64,000 nucleotides of DNA, taken from assembly GCF_003143555.1 (NCBI RefSeq), contig NZ_CP029347.1, forward strand, positions 1,922,001 to 1,986,000, given 5' to 3'. Both the position numbers and the translations under genes were made by a program. This document shows, piece after piece, positions 18,931 to 26,940 of the stretch (position 1 is the first letter of the stretch; each line of letters starts with the position of its first letter). Origin of the DNA: Saliniradius amylolyticus. GTDB taxonomy: Bacteria > Pseudomonadota > Gammaproteobacteria > Enterobacterales > Alteromonadaceae. A model generated the notes under the pieces. It was not told where the DNA came from, made no database searches, and saw nothing but the letters and a program-made list of their open reading frames with translations.

Positions 18931-20856
18931 TTACTTCTTATCGTCGTCTTTGACTTCTTCAAATTCCGCGTCAACCACGTCATCGTCGGACTGACCTGAA
19001 GCCGCCTGTTCGCCCTCTGGCGCTTCACCGCCGGCTTGCGCTTTGGCTTGTGCCGCTTCCATCAGCTTGGAAGATACCTGCACCAATTCCTGAGTCTTGG
19101 CATCAATGGCGTCTTTATCGTCGCCTTTGAGCGCTTCTTCCAGCTCAGACAAGGCCGATTCGATGCTGGACTTGTCGTCGGCAGGCAGATCGTCGCCCAC
19201 TTCTTCCAGCTGCTTACGGGTGCTGTGCACCAGACCATCAGCTTGGTTACGAGTTTGTACCAACTCCTCGAACTTCTTGTCTTCTTCGGCATTGGCTTCC
19301 GCGTCGCGTACCATTTGCTCGACTTCGTCCTCGCTCAGGCCAGACGATGCCTTAATGGTGATCTTCTGCTCTTTGCCGGTGTCCTTATCGGTGGCCGACA
19401 CGTGCAGAATACCGTCGGCGTCGATATCGAAGGCTACTTCGATTTGCGGTACACCGCGAGGCGCCGGTCGAATGCCTTCCAGATTAAACTGCCCCAGGGA
19501 CTTGTTACCCTGAGCTTGCTTACGCTCACCTTGCAATACGTGCACGGTCACTGCGGACTGGTTGTCTTCCGCCGTCGAGAAGGTCTGAGACTTCTTAGTC
19601 GGAATCGTAGTGTTCTTCTCAATCAGCGGAGTCATCACGCCGCCCATAGTTTCGATACCCAGAGACAGTGGCGTTACGTCCAGCAGCAGTACGTCTTTGA
19701 CATCACCGCCCAGAACACCACCTTGGATGGCAGCGCCCACAGCCACGGCTTCGTCAGGGTTCACGTCTTTACGCGGCTCTTTGCCGAAGAAGTCGGTTAC
19801 GTACTTTTGCACCATCGGCATACGCGTCTGACCACCCACCAGAATCACGTCGTGAACGTCATTCACTGACAGGTCAGCGTCGGCCAATGCTTTTTTCACT
19901 GGCTCCAGTGAGTTTTTCACCAGCTCTTCCACCAAAGACTCCAGCTTGGCGCGGGTGACCTTGATAGACAAGTGCTTGGGACCACTGGCATCGGCAGTCA
20001 CATAAGGCAGGTTCACCTCAGTTTGCTGCGCCGCTGACAGTTCGATTTTGGCTTTCTCTGCCGCTTCTTTCAGACGCTGCATGGCCAGCGGATCTTTACG
20101 CAGGTTGATGCCTTCGTCTTTTTCAAAGGTTTCCGCCAGGTAATTGATCAAGCGGTTGTCGAAGTCTTCACCACCTAAGTGAGTATCACCATTCGTGGCC
20201 AGTACTTCGAAGGTGTGCTCGCCTTCTACTTCATCGATTTCGATGATGGAAATATCGAAGGTACCACCACCTAAGTCATACACGGCGATAACATTGTCGC
20301 CTTTCTTCTTGTCCATGCCATAAGCCAGCGCTGCTGCGGTAGGCTCGTTGATGATACGCTTAACTTCCAGACCCGCGATACGGCCTGCGTCTTTAGTCGC
20401 CTGACGCTGAGAGTCGTTAAAGTAAGCCGGCACGGTAATGACCGCCTCGGTCACTTCTTCGCCCAGGTAGTCCTCGGCGGTCTTCTTCATCTTCTTCAAT
20501 ACTTCGGCAGATACCTGCGGTGGCGCCATCTTCTTGCCACCCGCTTCTACCCATGCATCACCATTGTCGGCCTTGATGATACCGAAGGGCATAATATCGA
20601 TGTCGCGCTGGACTTCTTTGTCTTCGAAGCGACGGCCGATCAGGCGCTTGATCGCAAACAGAGTGTTTTCCGGGTTCGTCACCGCCTGACGTTTGGCAGG
20701 CTGACCCACCAGTGTCTCACCGTCTTTGGTGTAAGCGATGATAGACGGAGTCGTACGATCCCCTTCTGCATTTTCAATAACACGAGGCTTGTCACCGTCC
20801 AATACGGCCAAGCATGAATTGGTTGTACCTAAGTCGATACCAATGATCTTACCCAT
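18931..20856 (-). CDS. dnaK: Chaperone protein DnaK (Hsp70)
   Basis: The 641-residue Hsp70 begins [15 protein letters not shown], with the phosphate-binding loops [15 protein letters not shown] and [13 protein letters not shown], the linker [16 protein letters not shown], and an acidic C-terminal tail rich in Asp and Glu. It folds and refolds proteins with DnaJ and GrpE, both encoded alongside. A sigma-32-type promoter precedes it in the grpE-dnaK gap. Confidence 0.98.
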   Translation of the reverse strand: MGKIIGIDLGTTNSCLAVLDGDKPRVIENAEGDRTTPSIIAYTKDGETLVGQPAKRQAVTNPENTLFAIKRLIGRRFEDKEVQRDIDIMPFGIIKADNGDAWVEAGGKKMAPPQVSAEVLKKMKKTAEDYLGEEVTEAVITVPAYFNDSQRQATKDAGRIAGLEVKRIINEPTAAALAYGMDKKKGDNVIAVYDLGGGTFDISIIEIDEVEGEHTFEVLATNGDTHLGGEDFDNRLINYLAETFEKDEGINLRKDPLAMQRLKEAAEKAKIELSAAQQTEVNLPYVTADASGPKHLSIKVTRAKLESLVEELVKNSLEPVKKALADADLSVNDVHDVILVGGQTRMPMVQKYVTDFFGKEPRKDVNPDEAVAVGAAIQGGVLGGDVKDVLLLDVTPLSLGIETMGGVMTPLIEKNTTIPTKKSQTFSTAEDNQSAVTVHVLQGERKQAQGNKSLGQFNLEGIRPAPRGVPQIEVAFDIDADGILHVSATDKDTGKEQKITIKASSGLSEDEVEQMVRDAEANAEEDKKFEELVQTRNQADGLVHSTRKQLEEVGDDLPADDKSSIESALSELEEALKGDDKDAIDAKTQELVQVSSKLMEAAQAKAQAGGEAPEGEQAASGQSDDDVVDAEFEEVKDDDKK

Positions 20857-20898
20857 TAGTGCATCTCCAAAATTCGTCGTTTAAGCATTTGCCTTGTT

Positions 20899-20925
20899 AA
20901 TAGGGGCGCTATCCGGTTTTTCAAC
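20899..20925 (-). promoter_or_regulatory. Sigma-32 type heat-shock promoter of dnaK
   Basis: On the minus strand GTTGAAA, a spacer of about 12 nt and CCCCTATT match the sigma-32 consensus CTTGAAA / CCCCATNT. The -10 lies 43 bp before the dnaK start. Confidence 0.75.
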
Positions 20926-20973
20926 ACTGAGCGAGAAAAATCCCCAAACTTTTTATTGATATTCGCCGATTCT

Positions 20974-21621
20974 TCAGGCTTTGGTGTCAACGCCGCTCTC
21001 TGGCGCGCGCGATACCATTACCATGGCCGGGCGTAATAGACGGCCATTCAATTCATACCCTTTTTGCATCACGGCAATCACCGTGTTCGGCTCTACCTCT
21101 GCGCTCTCCTGCATGGACATGGCCTGATGCTTGTCGGGATTAAAGGGGTCACCCTGTGGGTCGATAGCGCTGACACCGAATTTTTCCATGGTGCTGTAGA
21201 ACGACTTGTAGGTCAGTTCCACACCTTCCACCACGGGTTTGATGGTGTCATTGTCGGGGTCTGCCACCTGAAGAGCACGCTCAAGATTGTCCAGCACGTC
21301 CAGCAGCTCACCGGCAAACTTCTCAAGCGCAAACTTCTTGGCCTTTTCCGCATCGGCCTGGGCCCGGCGACGAGCGTTTTCCATGTCGGCCTTGGCTCGC
21401 AGTACAGAATCTTTTTGTTCTTGAAGCCTGTTTTCTGCTTCGGCGACCTGCTGCTCTAATTCAGCGATGCGCGCTTCCTCAGGGCTAACCTCAGTATCCG
21501 CTATTGCCTCCTCCGGCGTGGGCTGTTCTTCACCACCCGTATTTTCAGCAGCGGCCTCGGCATGTGCCTCGACGTCCTCCGGCGTTACCGGCTGCTCTGG
21601 TTTCTGCGGCTCATTACTCAT
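20974..21621 (-). CDS. grpE: Nucleotide exchange factor GrpE
   Basis: The 215-residue protein releases ADP from DnaK. It has an acidic disordered N-terminus, a long helix (about 50-105), and the C-terminal beta domain ending [14 protein letters not shown], with the signature around [18 protein letters not shown]. Order grpE-dnaK-dnaJ is kept. Its own heat-shock promoter is visible upstream. Confidence 0.96.
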   Translation of the reverse strand: MSNEPQKPEQPVTPEDVEAHAEAAAENTGGEEQPTPEEAIADTEVSPEEARIAELEQQVAEAENRLQEQKDSVLRAKADMENARRRAQADAEKAKKFALEKFAGELLDVLDNLERALQVADPDNDTIKPVVEGVELTYKSFYSTMEKFGVSAIDPQGDPFNPDKHQAMSMQESAEVEPNTVIAVMQKGYELNGRLLRPAMVMVSRAPESGVDTKA

Positions 21622-21662
21622 TATTGCCTCTCCATTAAAAGGGTTTCGTCAGATTGCCCCTG

Positions 21663-21690
21663 ATGTGGGGATGGTTTCTCACGATTCAAG
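21663..21690 (-). promoter_or_regulatory. Sigma-32 type heat-shock promoter of grpE
   Basis: CTTGAAT, a 13-nt spacer and CCCCACAT on the minus strand match the sigma-32 consensus well. The -10 is 41 bp before the grpE start. Confidence 0.75.
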
Positions 21691-21776
21691 AAAAAATTCA
21701 GGGAAATTGTGAAATGCCCAGAACAATGACACACTTAGACCAACCACTATCATCTTGATGCCTGCAAAATACCCTT

Positions 21777-22658
21777 ATGGCAGAGACATTTAACACCGTT
21801 GGACTGATCGGTAAGCCCAACCACGCCGGAGCCAATGAAAGCCTGGGCATTATCTGCGCCTATTTAAAAAAGCAAGGCTGCCAGATACTCATTGAAGATC
21901 GCATCGCCGATGAGATCGACTGTCAGGATTGGCCAGTGATGGATATCGTCGCCATCGGCAAGGCTGCCGACCTGGCTATCGTTGTGGGTGGCGATGGCAA
22001 TATGCTCGGCGCGGCCCGGGTGTTATCGCGTTTCGATGTTGCCGTGGTCGGCGTTAACCGGGGCAACCTGGGCTTTCTGACCGACATCAATCCCGATGAT
22101 GTGGAAACTCAGCTGGATTATATTTTCAGCGGCGACTACCAAACCGAGCAGCGATTCTTGTTGGAAGTGGAAGTCTTTCGCCATGATCAGTTAAAGAGCA
22201 ATAACGCCGCCATCAACGAAGCCGTACTGCACCATGCCCAGGTCGCTCACATGATGGAGTTCGAAGTCTACATTGACGATGACTTTGTGTTCAGTCAACG
22301 CTCCGACGGTTTGATAATAGCCACCCCCACAGGCTCGACTGCCTATTCCCTGTCTGGCGGTGGGCCTATTTTAACACCGAATCTGAACGCCCTGTCTCTG
22401 GTGCCCATGTTCCCCCACACCCTGAGCAGCCGCCCCATCGTCGTGGATGCTGACAGTTGCGTGAGGCTAAAGGTCTCACCCAACAATACCGAGGCCCTGC
22501 AAGTCAGTTGTGACAGCCATGTAGTACTGAGTGTAATGCCTGGCGACGATATTAAAATCCGCCGCAACCCCTATACCCTACGTTTAATCCACCCCAAAAA
22601 TTACAGTTATTTCAATGTATTAAGAACAAAGTTAGGCTGGGGCAGCAAACTGTACTAG
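21777..22658 (+). CDS. nadK: NAD kinase
   Basis: This 293-residue enzyme phosphorylates NAD to NADP. The GGDG motif with its catalytic Asp is in [15 protein letters not shown], and the second conserved region is in [17 protein letters not shown]. It is divergent from grpE and followed by recN, the common gammaproteobacterial order. Confidence 0.97.
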   Translation: MAETFNTVGLIGKPNHAGANESLGIICAYLKKQGCQILIEDRIADEIDCQDWPVMDIVAIGKAADLAIVVGGDGNMLGAARVLSRFDVAVVGVNRGNLGFLTDINPDDVETQLDYIFSGDYQTEQRFLLEVEVFRHDQLKSNNAAINEAVLHHAQVAHMMEFEVYIDDDFVFSQRSDGLIIATPTGSTAYSLSGGGPILTPNLNALSLVPMFPHTLSSRPIVVDADSCVRLKVSPNNTEALQVSCDSHVVLSVMPGDDIKIRRNPYTLRLIHPKNYSYFNVLRTKLGWGSKLY

Positions 22659-22672
22659 ACATCACCAAAACA

Positions 22673-22688
22673 CTGTATATAGTTACAG
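22673..22688. promoter_or_regulatory. LexA box of recN
   Basis: CTGTATATAGTTACAG matches the LexA operator CTGT-N8-ACAG, 28 bp before the recN start. It indicates SOS control of recN, as in E. coli. Confidence 0.9.
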
Positions 22689-22716
22689 TTAACTGGATAC
22701 TTAAACAGGGGTTGAG

Positions 22717-24396
22717 ATGTTAGTTCATTTGACGGTGCGCCATTTCGCCATTGTTCAGGAATTGGATATTGATCTGAGTGACGGCATGACTGCCATCACC
22801 GGTGAAACTGGTGCTGGTAAGTCTATCGCCATCGACGCGCTGAGCCTGTGCTTAGGGGCCAGAGCCGAGGCTGGCATGGTGCGTCAGGGAGCCAGGAAGG
22901 CCGAAATCTGCGCCACATTCAATCTGGCTCACCTACCCGCCGCAGCCGACTGGCTGCAACAGCAGGAACTGGATGACGAAGACGAGCCCAATTGCATCAT
23001 TCGCCGAACGATTTCCGCCGAGGGCCGTTCCAAAGCTTACATTAACGGCGCGCCTGTGCCGCTGCAACAGTTGAAGAGCCTGGGCAAACACCTGATCAAC
23101 ATCCATGGTCAACACGCCCACCATCTGCTACTTAAAGCCGAGCAACAACGGCAGCTGCTGGATGAATATGCAGGCCACGAGAACCTGCAGCAACAAGTCG
23201 CCAGTCATTACCGCGCATTAATGGAAGCCAAGCGCCGTTATCAGGCCCTTTTAGAGTCCAAAGAACAGCGCGAAGCCCGTCGGCAGTTGCTGGACTACCA
23301 GGTATTGGAGCTGAATGAATTTGCTATCGGGGAACAGGAGTTTCCCGAACTCGAAACCGAACATAAGCGTTTGAGTCACAGTCAGTGTCTTCTGGAGCAG
23401 TCTCAGCTTAGTTTTCATCAGCTGTACGAATCCGATGAATTCAACGCATTGGCGGTATTGCAGCAAAGCGTTGAACGCCTAACTGAATTGCAGGAGCACG
23501 ATGCCAGCTTGCAACCTGTGGTCGATATGCTCAGCGAAGCCAGTATTCAGGTGGACGAAGCCTCCCAACAGTTACGTAGCTACATCGATCAACTTGAGAT
23601 CGATCCCATGCGCATGCAGCAGGTGGAACAGCGTTACTCCATTGCCATCGAACTCGCCCGCAAGCATCAGGTGATGCCGGAACAGCTTTATGAGCATCAC
23701 CAGGAACTGCTGGCCGAGTTTGAGTCGTTACAACAGCAGGACGATGACCTGGATGCCCTTGAACAGGCTATTAATGAGCAACGCCAGATTTATCAAACTG
23801 CAACCAGGGCGCTGAGTGAGTCTCGTCAGAAGGCCGCAGAGAAACTGGGTAAGGCAGTAGAAACGCAGATCCGTCAGATGAACATGAGCCACGCCTGTTT
23901 TACAATCGAGGTGCACTTTGACACTACCTTACCGGAAAGTGCCCAAGGCCAGGATCATATCCGTTTTATGATCGCCACAAACGCCGGTCAGCCCGCCGAC
24001 GTATTGGAAAAGGTAGCCTCCGGAGGCGAATTGTCCCGTGTTGGGCTGGCGTTACAGGTTATTGCCAGTGCCAATCAAAGTATCCCCACCATGATCTTTG
24101 ACGAAGTGGATACCGGCATCAGCGGCCCCACCGCTTCTGTTGTTGGACAACTAATGCGTCGACTCGGAAAGTCCACTCAGGTGCTCTGTGTGACTCACCT
24201 CCCGCAGGTAGCGGCCTGTGCTCATCAGCAGATGCTGGTAACCAAGTTTACGGATAAAGACACCACCCAGACTCATATGATGTCACTGGAACAAGAACAA
24301 CGGGTTGAAGAGCTTGCTCGCCTCCTGGCAGGCGACAAGCTTACCGATGTCGCCTTAGCCAACGCGCGCGAACTTTTATCTGGTCAGACAGACTAA
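22717..24396 (+). CDS. recN: DNA repair protein RecN
   Basis: The 559-residue SMC-like ATPase acts in double-strand break repair. Walker A GETGAGKS is near residue 31, a long central coiled coil spans about 150-380, and the ABC signature ASGGELSRVGLAL and Walker B MIFDEVDTGISG follow. A LexA box lies in its promoter. Confidence 0.96.
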   Translation: MLVHLTVRHFAIVQELDIDLSDGMTAITGETGAGKSIAIDALSLCLGARAEAGMVRQGARKAEICATFNLAHLPAAADWLQQQELDDEDEPNCIIRRTISAEGRSKAYINGAPVPLQQLKSLGKHLINIHGQHAHHLLLKAEQQRQLLDEYAGHENLQQQVASHYRALMEAKRRYQALLESKEQREARRQLLDYQVLELNEFAIGEQEFPELETEHKRLSHSQCLLEQSQLSFHQLYESDEFNALAVLQQSVERLTELQEHDASLQPVVDMLSEASIQVDEASQQLRSYIDQLEIDPMRMQQVEQRYSIAIELARKHQVMPEQLYEHHQELLAEFESLQQQDDDLDALEQAINEQRQIYQTATRALSESRQKAAEKLGKAVETQIRQMNMSHACFTIEVHFDTTLPESAQGQDHIRFMIATNAGQPADVLEKVASGGELSRVGLALQVIASANQSIPTMIFDEVDTGISGPTASVVGQLMRRLGKSTQVLCVTHLPQVAACAHQQMLVTKFTDKDTTQTHMMSLEQEQRVEELARLLAGDKLTDVALANARELLSGQTD

Positions 24397-24530
24397 CAGG
24401 GTGACATTAGCGTGGAGGTCCCAGCGCGTTTAGCCGGGGCTTTTCATTACCCTGGCAGCAACCGGAATAACGTAGACAGCTAGCCCTGAACTGAGTTAGC
24501 ATGCGGCTTCCTCAACAGAACCAGAGCATC

Positions 24531-24878
24531 ATGAAAGTAACTAGACTCCTTATTTCCGTATTGGTTTTGCTTAGTTTGCAAGCCTGTTCAAGCTGGATTT
24601 ATCGTATCGACGTGCCTCAAGGTAACTACCTGGCGCAACAAGATGTGGATCGACTTCGCATCGATATGACCAAAGAGCAGGTGGTGTATGTATTGGGTCA
24701 CCCAGTGGTGAATGACCCCTTTAATCCGGATACCTGGTATTATGTCTACCAAATGAAGCGCGGTATGAGTGATGAGCACTTCGACAAAGAATTAGTGCTG
24801 GAGTTTGATAACGACCGCCTGGTCAGTATGCGAGGCGATTTCGACACGCCCGAAGAATTCGACACTCCCTTAGACTAG
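24531..24878 (+). CDS. bamE: Outer membrane assembly lipoprotein BamE
   Basis: A 115-residue lipoprotein of the BAM complex that stabilises BamA-BamD contact in the periplasm. The signal peptide ends in the lipobox LQAC-SSW. The ATG at 24531 is chosen because it opens the signal peptide (MKVTRLLISVLVLLSLQAC); an upstream ATG at 24501 would add ten non-signal residues. The SmpA/OmlA-type motif YVLGHPVVNDPFNPDTWYYV is visible. Confidence 0.93.
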   Translation: MKVTRLLISVLVLLSLQACSSWIYRIDVPQGNYLAQQDVDRLRIDMTKEQVVYVLGHPVVNDPFNPDTWYYVYQMKRGMSDEHFDKELVLEFDNDRLVSMRGDFDTPEEFDTPLD

Positions 24879-24900
24879 AGACTGACATAACGCTATGCAG

Positions 24901-24926
24901 AAAAGGCCAGCATCGCTGGCCTTTTT
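24901..24926. terminator. Bidirectional terminator between bamE and the RnfH-family gene
   Basis: AAAAGGCCAGC/GCTGGCCTTTT with a 3-nt loop and TTTTT. It serves bamE and, by symmetry, the convergent gene, whose stop is only a few bases away. Confidence 0.85.
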
Positions 24927-24927
24927 A

Positions 24928-25290
24928 CTATTCAGACGACTCTTTGTCGCCCGCCCTATTCACACTAGCCCGGCCGCCGGTAACTTTGTTGGCTCGGCCT
25001 TCTTGCTTGGCTTTTTCCGCCCGGCGGCGGCGAACTTCTTTAGGATCGGCGATCAGCGGACGGTAAATGGCAATACGATCGCCCTCTTTGGGTTGGTCGG
25101 ATAGCTTGCAGCCCTTGTACCAGATCCCCACCTTGTTCTTGTCCAGGTTGATCTCAGGGTGTCGCTGTAATATCCCTGATGCCTTGATGGCCTGCTCTAC
25201 CGTTGCGCCCTGCTCCACCACCACTTCTAACAAAGTCTGTTTGTCAGGCAAGGCATACACCACCTCAAGACGGATTTGGTTGTCGGTCAT
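24928..25290 (-). CDS. RnfH-family (UPF0125) ubiquitin-like-fold protein
   Basis: The 120-residue protein matches the RnfH family, beta-grasp proteins usually encoded beside ratA. Recognisable parts are [37 protein letters not shown] and the basic tail. It begins 4 bp inside the end of ratA, so translation is coupled. Function is not established for the family. Confidence 0.9.
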   Translation of the reverse strand: MTDNQIRLEVVYALPDKQTLLEVVVEQGATVEQAIKASGILQRHPEINLDKNKVGIWYKGCKLSDQPKEGDRIAIYRPLIADPKEVRRRRAEKAKQEGRANKVTGGRASVNRAGDKESSE

Positions 25291-25718
25291 GAGTACATCT
25301 CTCTCGCACGTTTGGTAAAGGCATCTACCATGTTAGAGGCAATACTGTTAAATGCTTTGCCAAAAGCCATTTCGGCCAGTCGGCTGGCAAAAGCAAACTC
25401 CAGATGCAATTCGATCTTACAGGCCTGCTCAGAAAGTGGCGTAAACCGCCAGCCACCGGTCAAATGAGAAAAGGGGCCTTCCACTAAAGTCATCTCAATA
25501 AATTCACCCCGCTTGAGGTGGTTCTCAGTAGTAAACCACTGACTGACTCCGGCCTTACTCACCTTAACCGAGGCTTTCATGCGCTCAGTATCCGCTTCCA
25601 ATACCCTGGCATCGGCACAGCCGGGCAAAAACTTGGGGTAGGATTGAACGTCATTAACCAGATCGAACATGGATTCAGCGCTGTAATTGACCAGCGCGCT
25701 TCGGTTCACTGTTGCCAT
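25287..25718 (-). CDS. ratA: RatA/COQ10-family START-domain protein
   Basis: A 143-residue polyketide cyclase/START-fold protein. RatA proteins have been linked to ribosome 50S association and, as COQ10-like proteins, to ubiquinone binding. Family landmarks are [14 protein letters not shown] and [15 protein letters not shown]. The start ATG has AAGGAG 7 bases upstream; longer in-frame forms run into the divergent smpB region and are rejected. Confidence 0.93.
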   Translation of the reverse strand: MATVNRSALVNYSAESMFDLVNDVQSYPKFLPGCADARVLEADTERMKASVKVSKAGVSQWFTTENHLKRGEFIEMTLVEGPFSHLTGGWRFTPLSEQACKIELHLEFAFASRLAEMAFGKAFNSIASNMVDAFTKRAREMYS

Positions 25719-25797
25719 TAAAACTCCTTGGAACCGGCAAATATACAACGACAAAAAGAATTTTACCGCCTGCCGCAGACAAAAAAAATTGTTGCAG

Positions 25798-25803
25798 TAT
25801 AAT
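25798..25803 (+). promoter_or_regulatory. -10 element immediately before smpB
   Basis: A TATAAT ends 8 bp before the smpB ATG and no Shine-Dalgarno sequence is seen between them. If used, the transcript would be nearly leaderless. Confidence 0.4.
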
Positions 25804-25811
25804 ACGCCCCC

Positions 25812-26291
25812 ATGAAAAAGAAGAACACCAAATCCAATCAAAGCAGCACCATTGCGCTCAATAAGAAGGCCAAACACGAGTTTTTCCTCGAGGATAAATT
25901 TGAGGCCGGTATCGAACTGCAAGGCTGGGAAGTCAAGGGGATTCGTGCCGGAAAGGTGAATATCGCCGACACCTATGTGCATATCAAAGATGGCGAAGCC
26001 TATCTCATCAATGCTCAAATACAGCCTACCCAGCACGCATCCACCCATGTGCTCTGCGATCCAGGGCGTACTCGTAAGTTGCTGTTAAAGAAGCGCGAAA
26101 TCAGTCGGCTGATCGGCGCACGTGAACGGCAAGGCTATTCCATCGTTGCCACCGCTATGTACTGGAAAAAGTGTTGGGTAAAGGTAGAAATTCACCTGGC
26201 AAAGGGCAAACAGGCCCATGACAAGCGCGATACCATCAAAAACAGAGACTGGCAGCGTCAGAAAGAACGAATCATGAAGCATAATGTCTAA
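25812..26291 (+). CDS. smpB: SsrA-binding protein SmpB
   Basis: The 159-residue partner of tmRNA in ribosome rescue. It has the OB-fold segment [20 protein letters not shown] and the C-terminal tail with [20 protein letters not shown], which enters the decoding centre. The ssrA gene follows 78 bp downstream, so the whole trans-translation module is here. Confidence 0.97.
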   Translation: MKKKNTKSNQSSTIALNKKAKHEFFLEDKFEAGIELQGWEVKGIRAGKVNIADTYVHIKDGEAYLINAQIQPTQHASTHVLCDPGRTRKLLLKKREISRLIGARERQGYSIVATAMYWKKCWVKVEIHLAKGKQAHDKRDTIKNRDWQRQKERIMKHNV

Positions 26292-26318
26292 CTCTTGGGT
26301 TAAAATTCACCGCTTGGA

Positions 26319-26347
26319 CTTGAAAAGACTGAACGGAACCCCCAACT
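26319..26347 (+). promoter_or_regulatory. Possible sigma-32 type promoter of ssrA
   Basis: CTTGAAA, 14 nt, then CCCCAACT resembles the heat-shock promoter consensus. A sigma-70 -10 like element TATAGT (26352-26357) also lies in front of the RNA, so either or both may be used. Confidence 0.4.
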
Positions 26348-26369
26348 AGGGTATAGTAGTAAGAATCTT

Positions 26370-26729
26370 GGGGCTGATTTTGGATTCGACAGGATTCAGG
26401 ATGCCCGAGGTGCATGCAGAGGTGCGGTAGGCCTCTTTAAAAAACCGCATTTAAATAGTCGCAAACGACGAAAACTACGCTCTAGCAGCTTAATAACCTG
26501 CTTTAGAGCCTCCCCACTCACGCATCGCCTGCATGCTGAGGTACGGGGAGTCAGAATTGCAGGCTAGCGAGGGAAACTTGTCTGAGGTTGAACCGCGAAA
26601 TAGTATCAGACTCGCTGTGTACGATCCTGTTTGTCGGAGCAAACACAGTTAACGAAAAGACAAACTAAGCATGTAGTACCGACGGTTGACGTTTTCTGGA
26701 CGGGAGTTCGACTCTCCCCAGCTCCACCA
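26370..26729 (+). ncRNA. ssrA: Transfer-messenger RNA
   Basis: The 5' end GGGGCTGATTTTGGATTC and the 3' end with T arm GTTCGACTCTCC and CCACCA form the tRNA-like half. The tag reading frame at 26461-26490 encodes ANDENYALAA followed by tandem TAA codons, the classic gammaproteobacterial tag. It frees stalled ribosomes together with SmpB encoded just upstream. Confidence 0.97.
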
Positions 26730-26736
26730 AATCAAT

Positions 26737-26766
26737 AAGCCCAGCTATGACGCTGGGCTTTTCTTT
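26737..26766 (+). terminator. Terminator of ssrA
   Basis: Perfect 9-bp stem AAGCCCAGC/GCTGGGCTT with 6-nt loop followed by TTCTTT, 7 bp after the tmRNA 3' end. Confidence 0.85.
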
Positions 26767-26820
26767 ATTAGGCTATCCACGCTAAATCCTCAATCACCGC
26801 TTTCCGGTCTTTCGCTGAAA

Positions 26821-26851
26821 AGGCCTGACGGTCTGTTTTCAGACCAGGCCT
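26821..26851. repeat. Compound hairpin between ssrA and the GGDEF sensor gene
   Basis: GGTCTG TTTT CAGACC nested in AGGCCT...AGGCCT arms. Role unknown; there is no T-run on the plus strand. Confidence 0.35.
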
Positions 26852-26940
26852 CTCAAAAAAACATGTCATATAGCGAGTAATGTTTGAGACTCGTCGGGCT
26901 CTGCAGTAGGCTTGGAGTATTGCCTTTAGGTGAAACCGCT

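Noticed and set aside
19036-19869. 277-residue frame opposite dnaK
   Set aside because: It is the antisense shadow of a strongly conserved gene; high-GC third positions create such frames.
26821-26851. Second ssrA terminator
   Set aside because: The hairpin is followed by A rather than T on the plus strand and the first terminator is sufficient.
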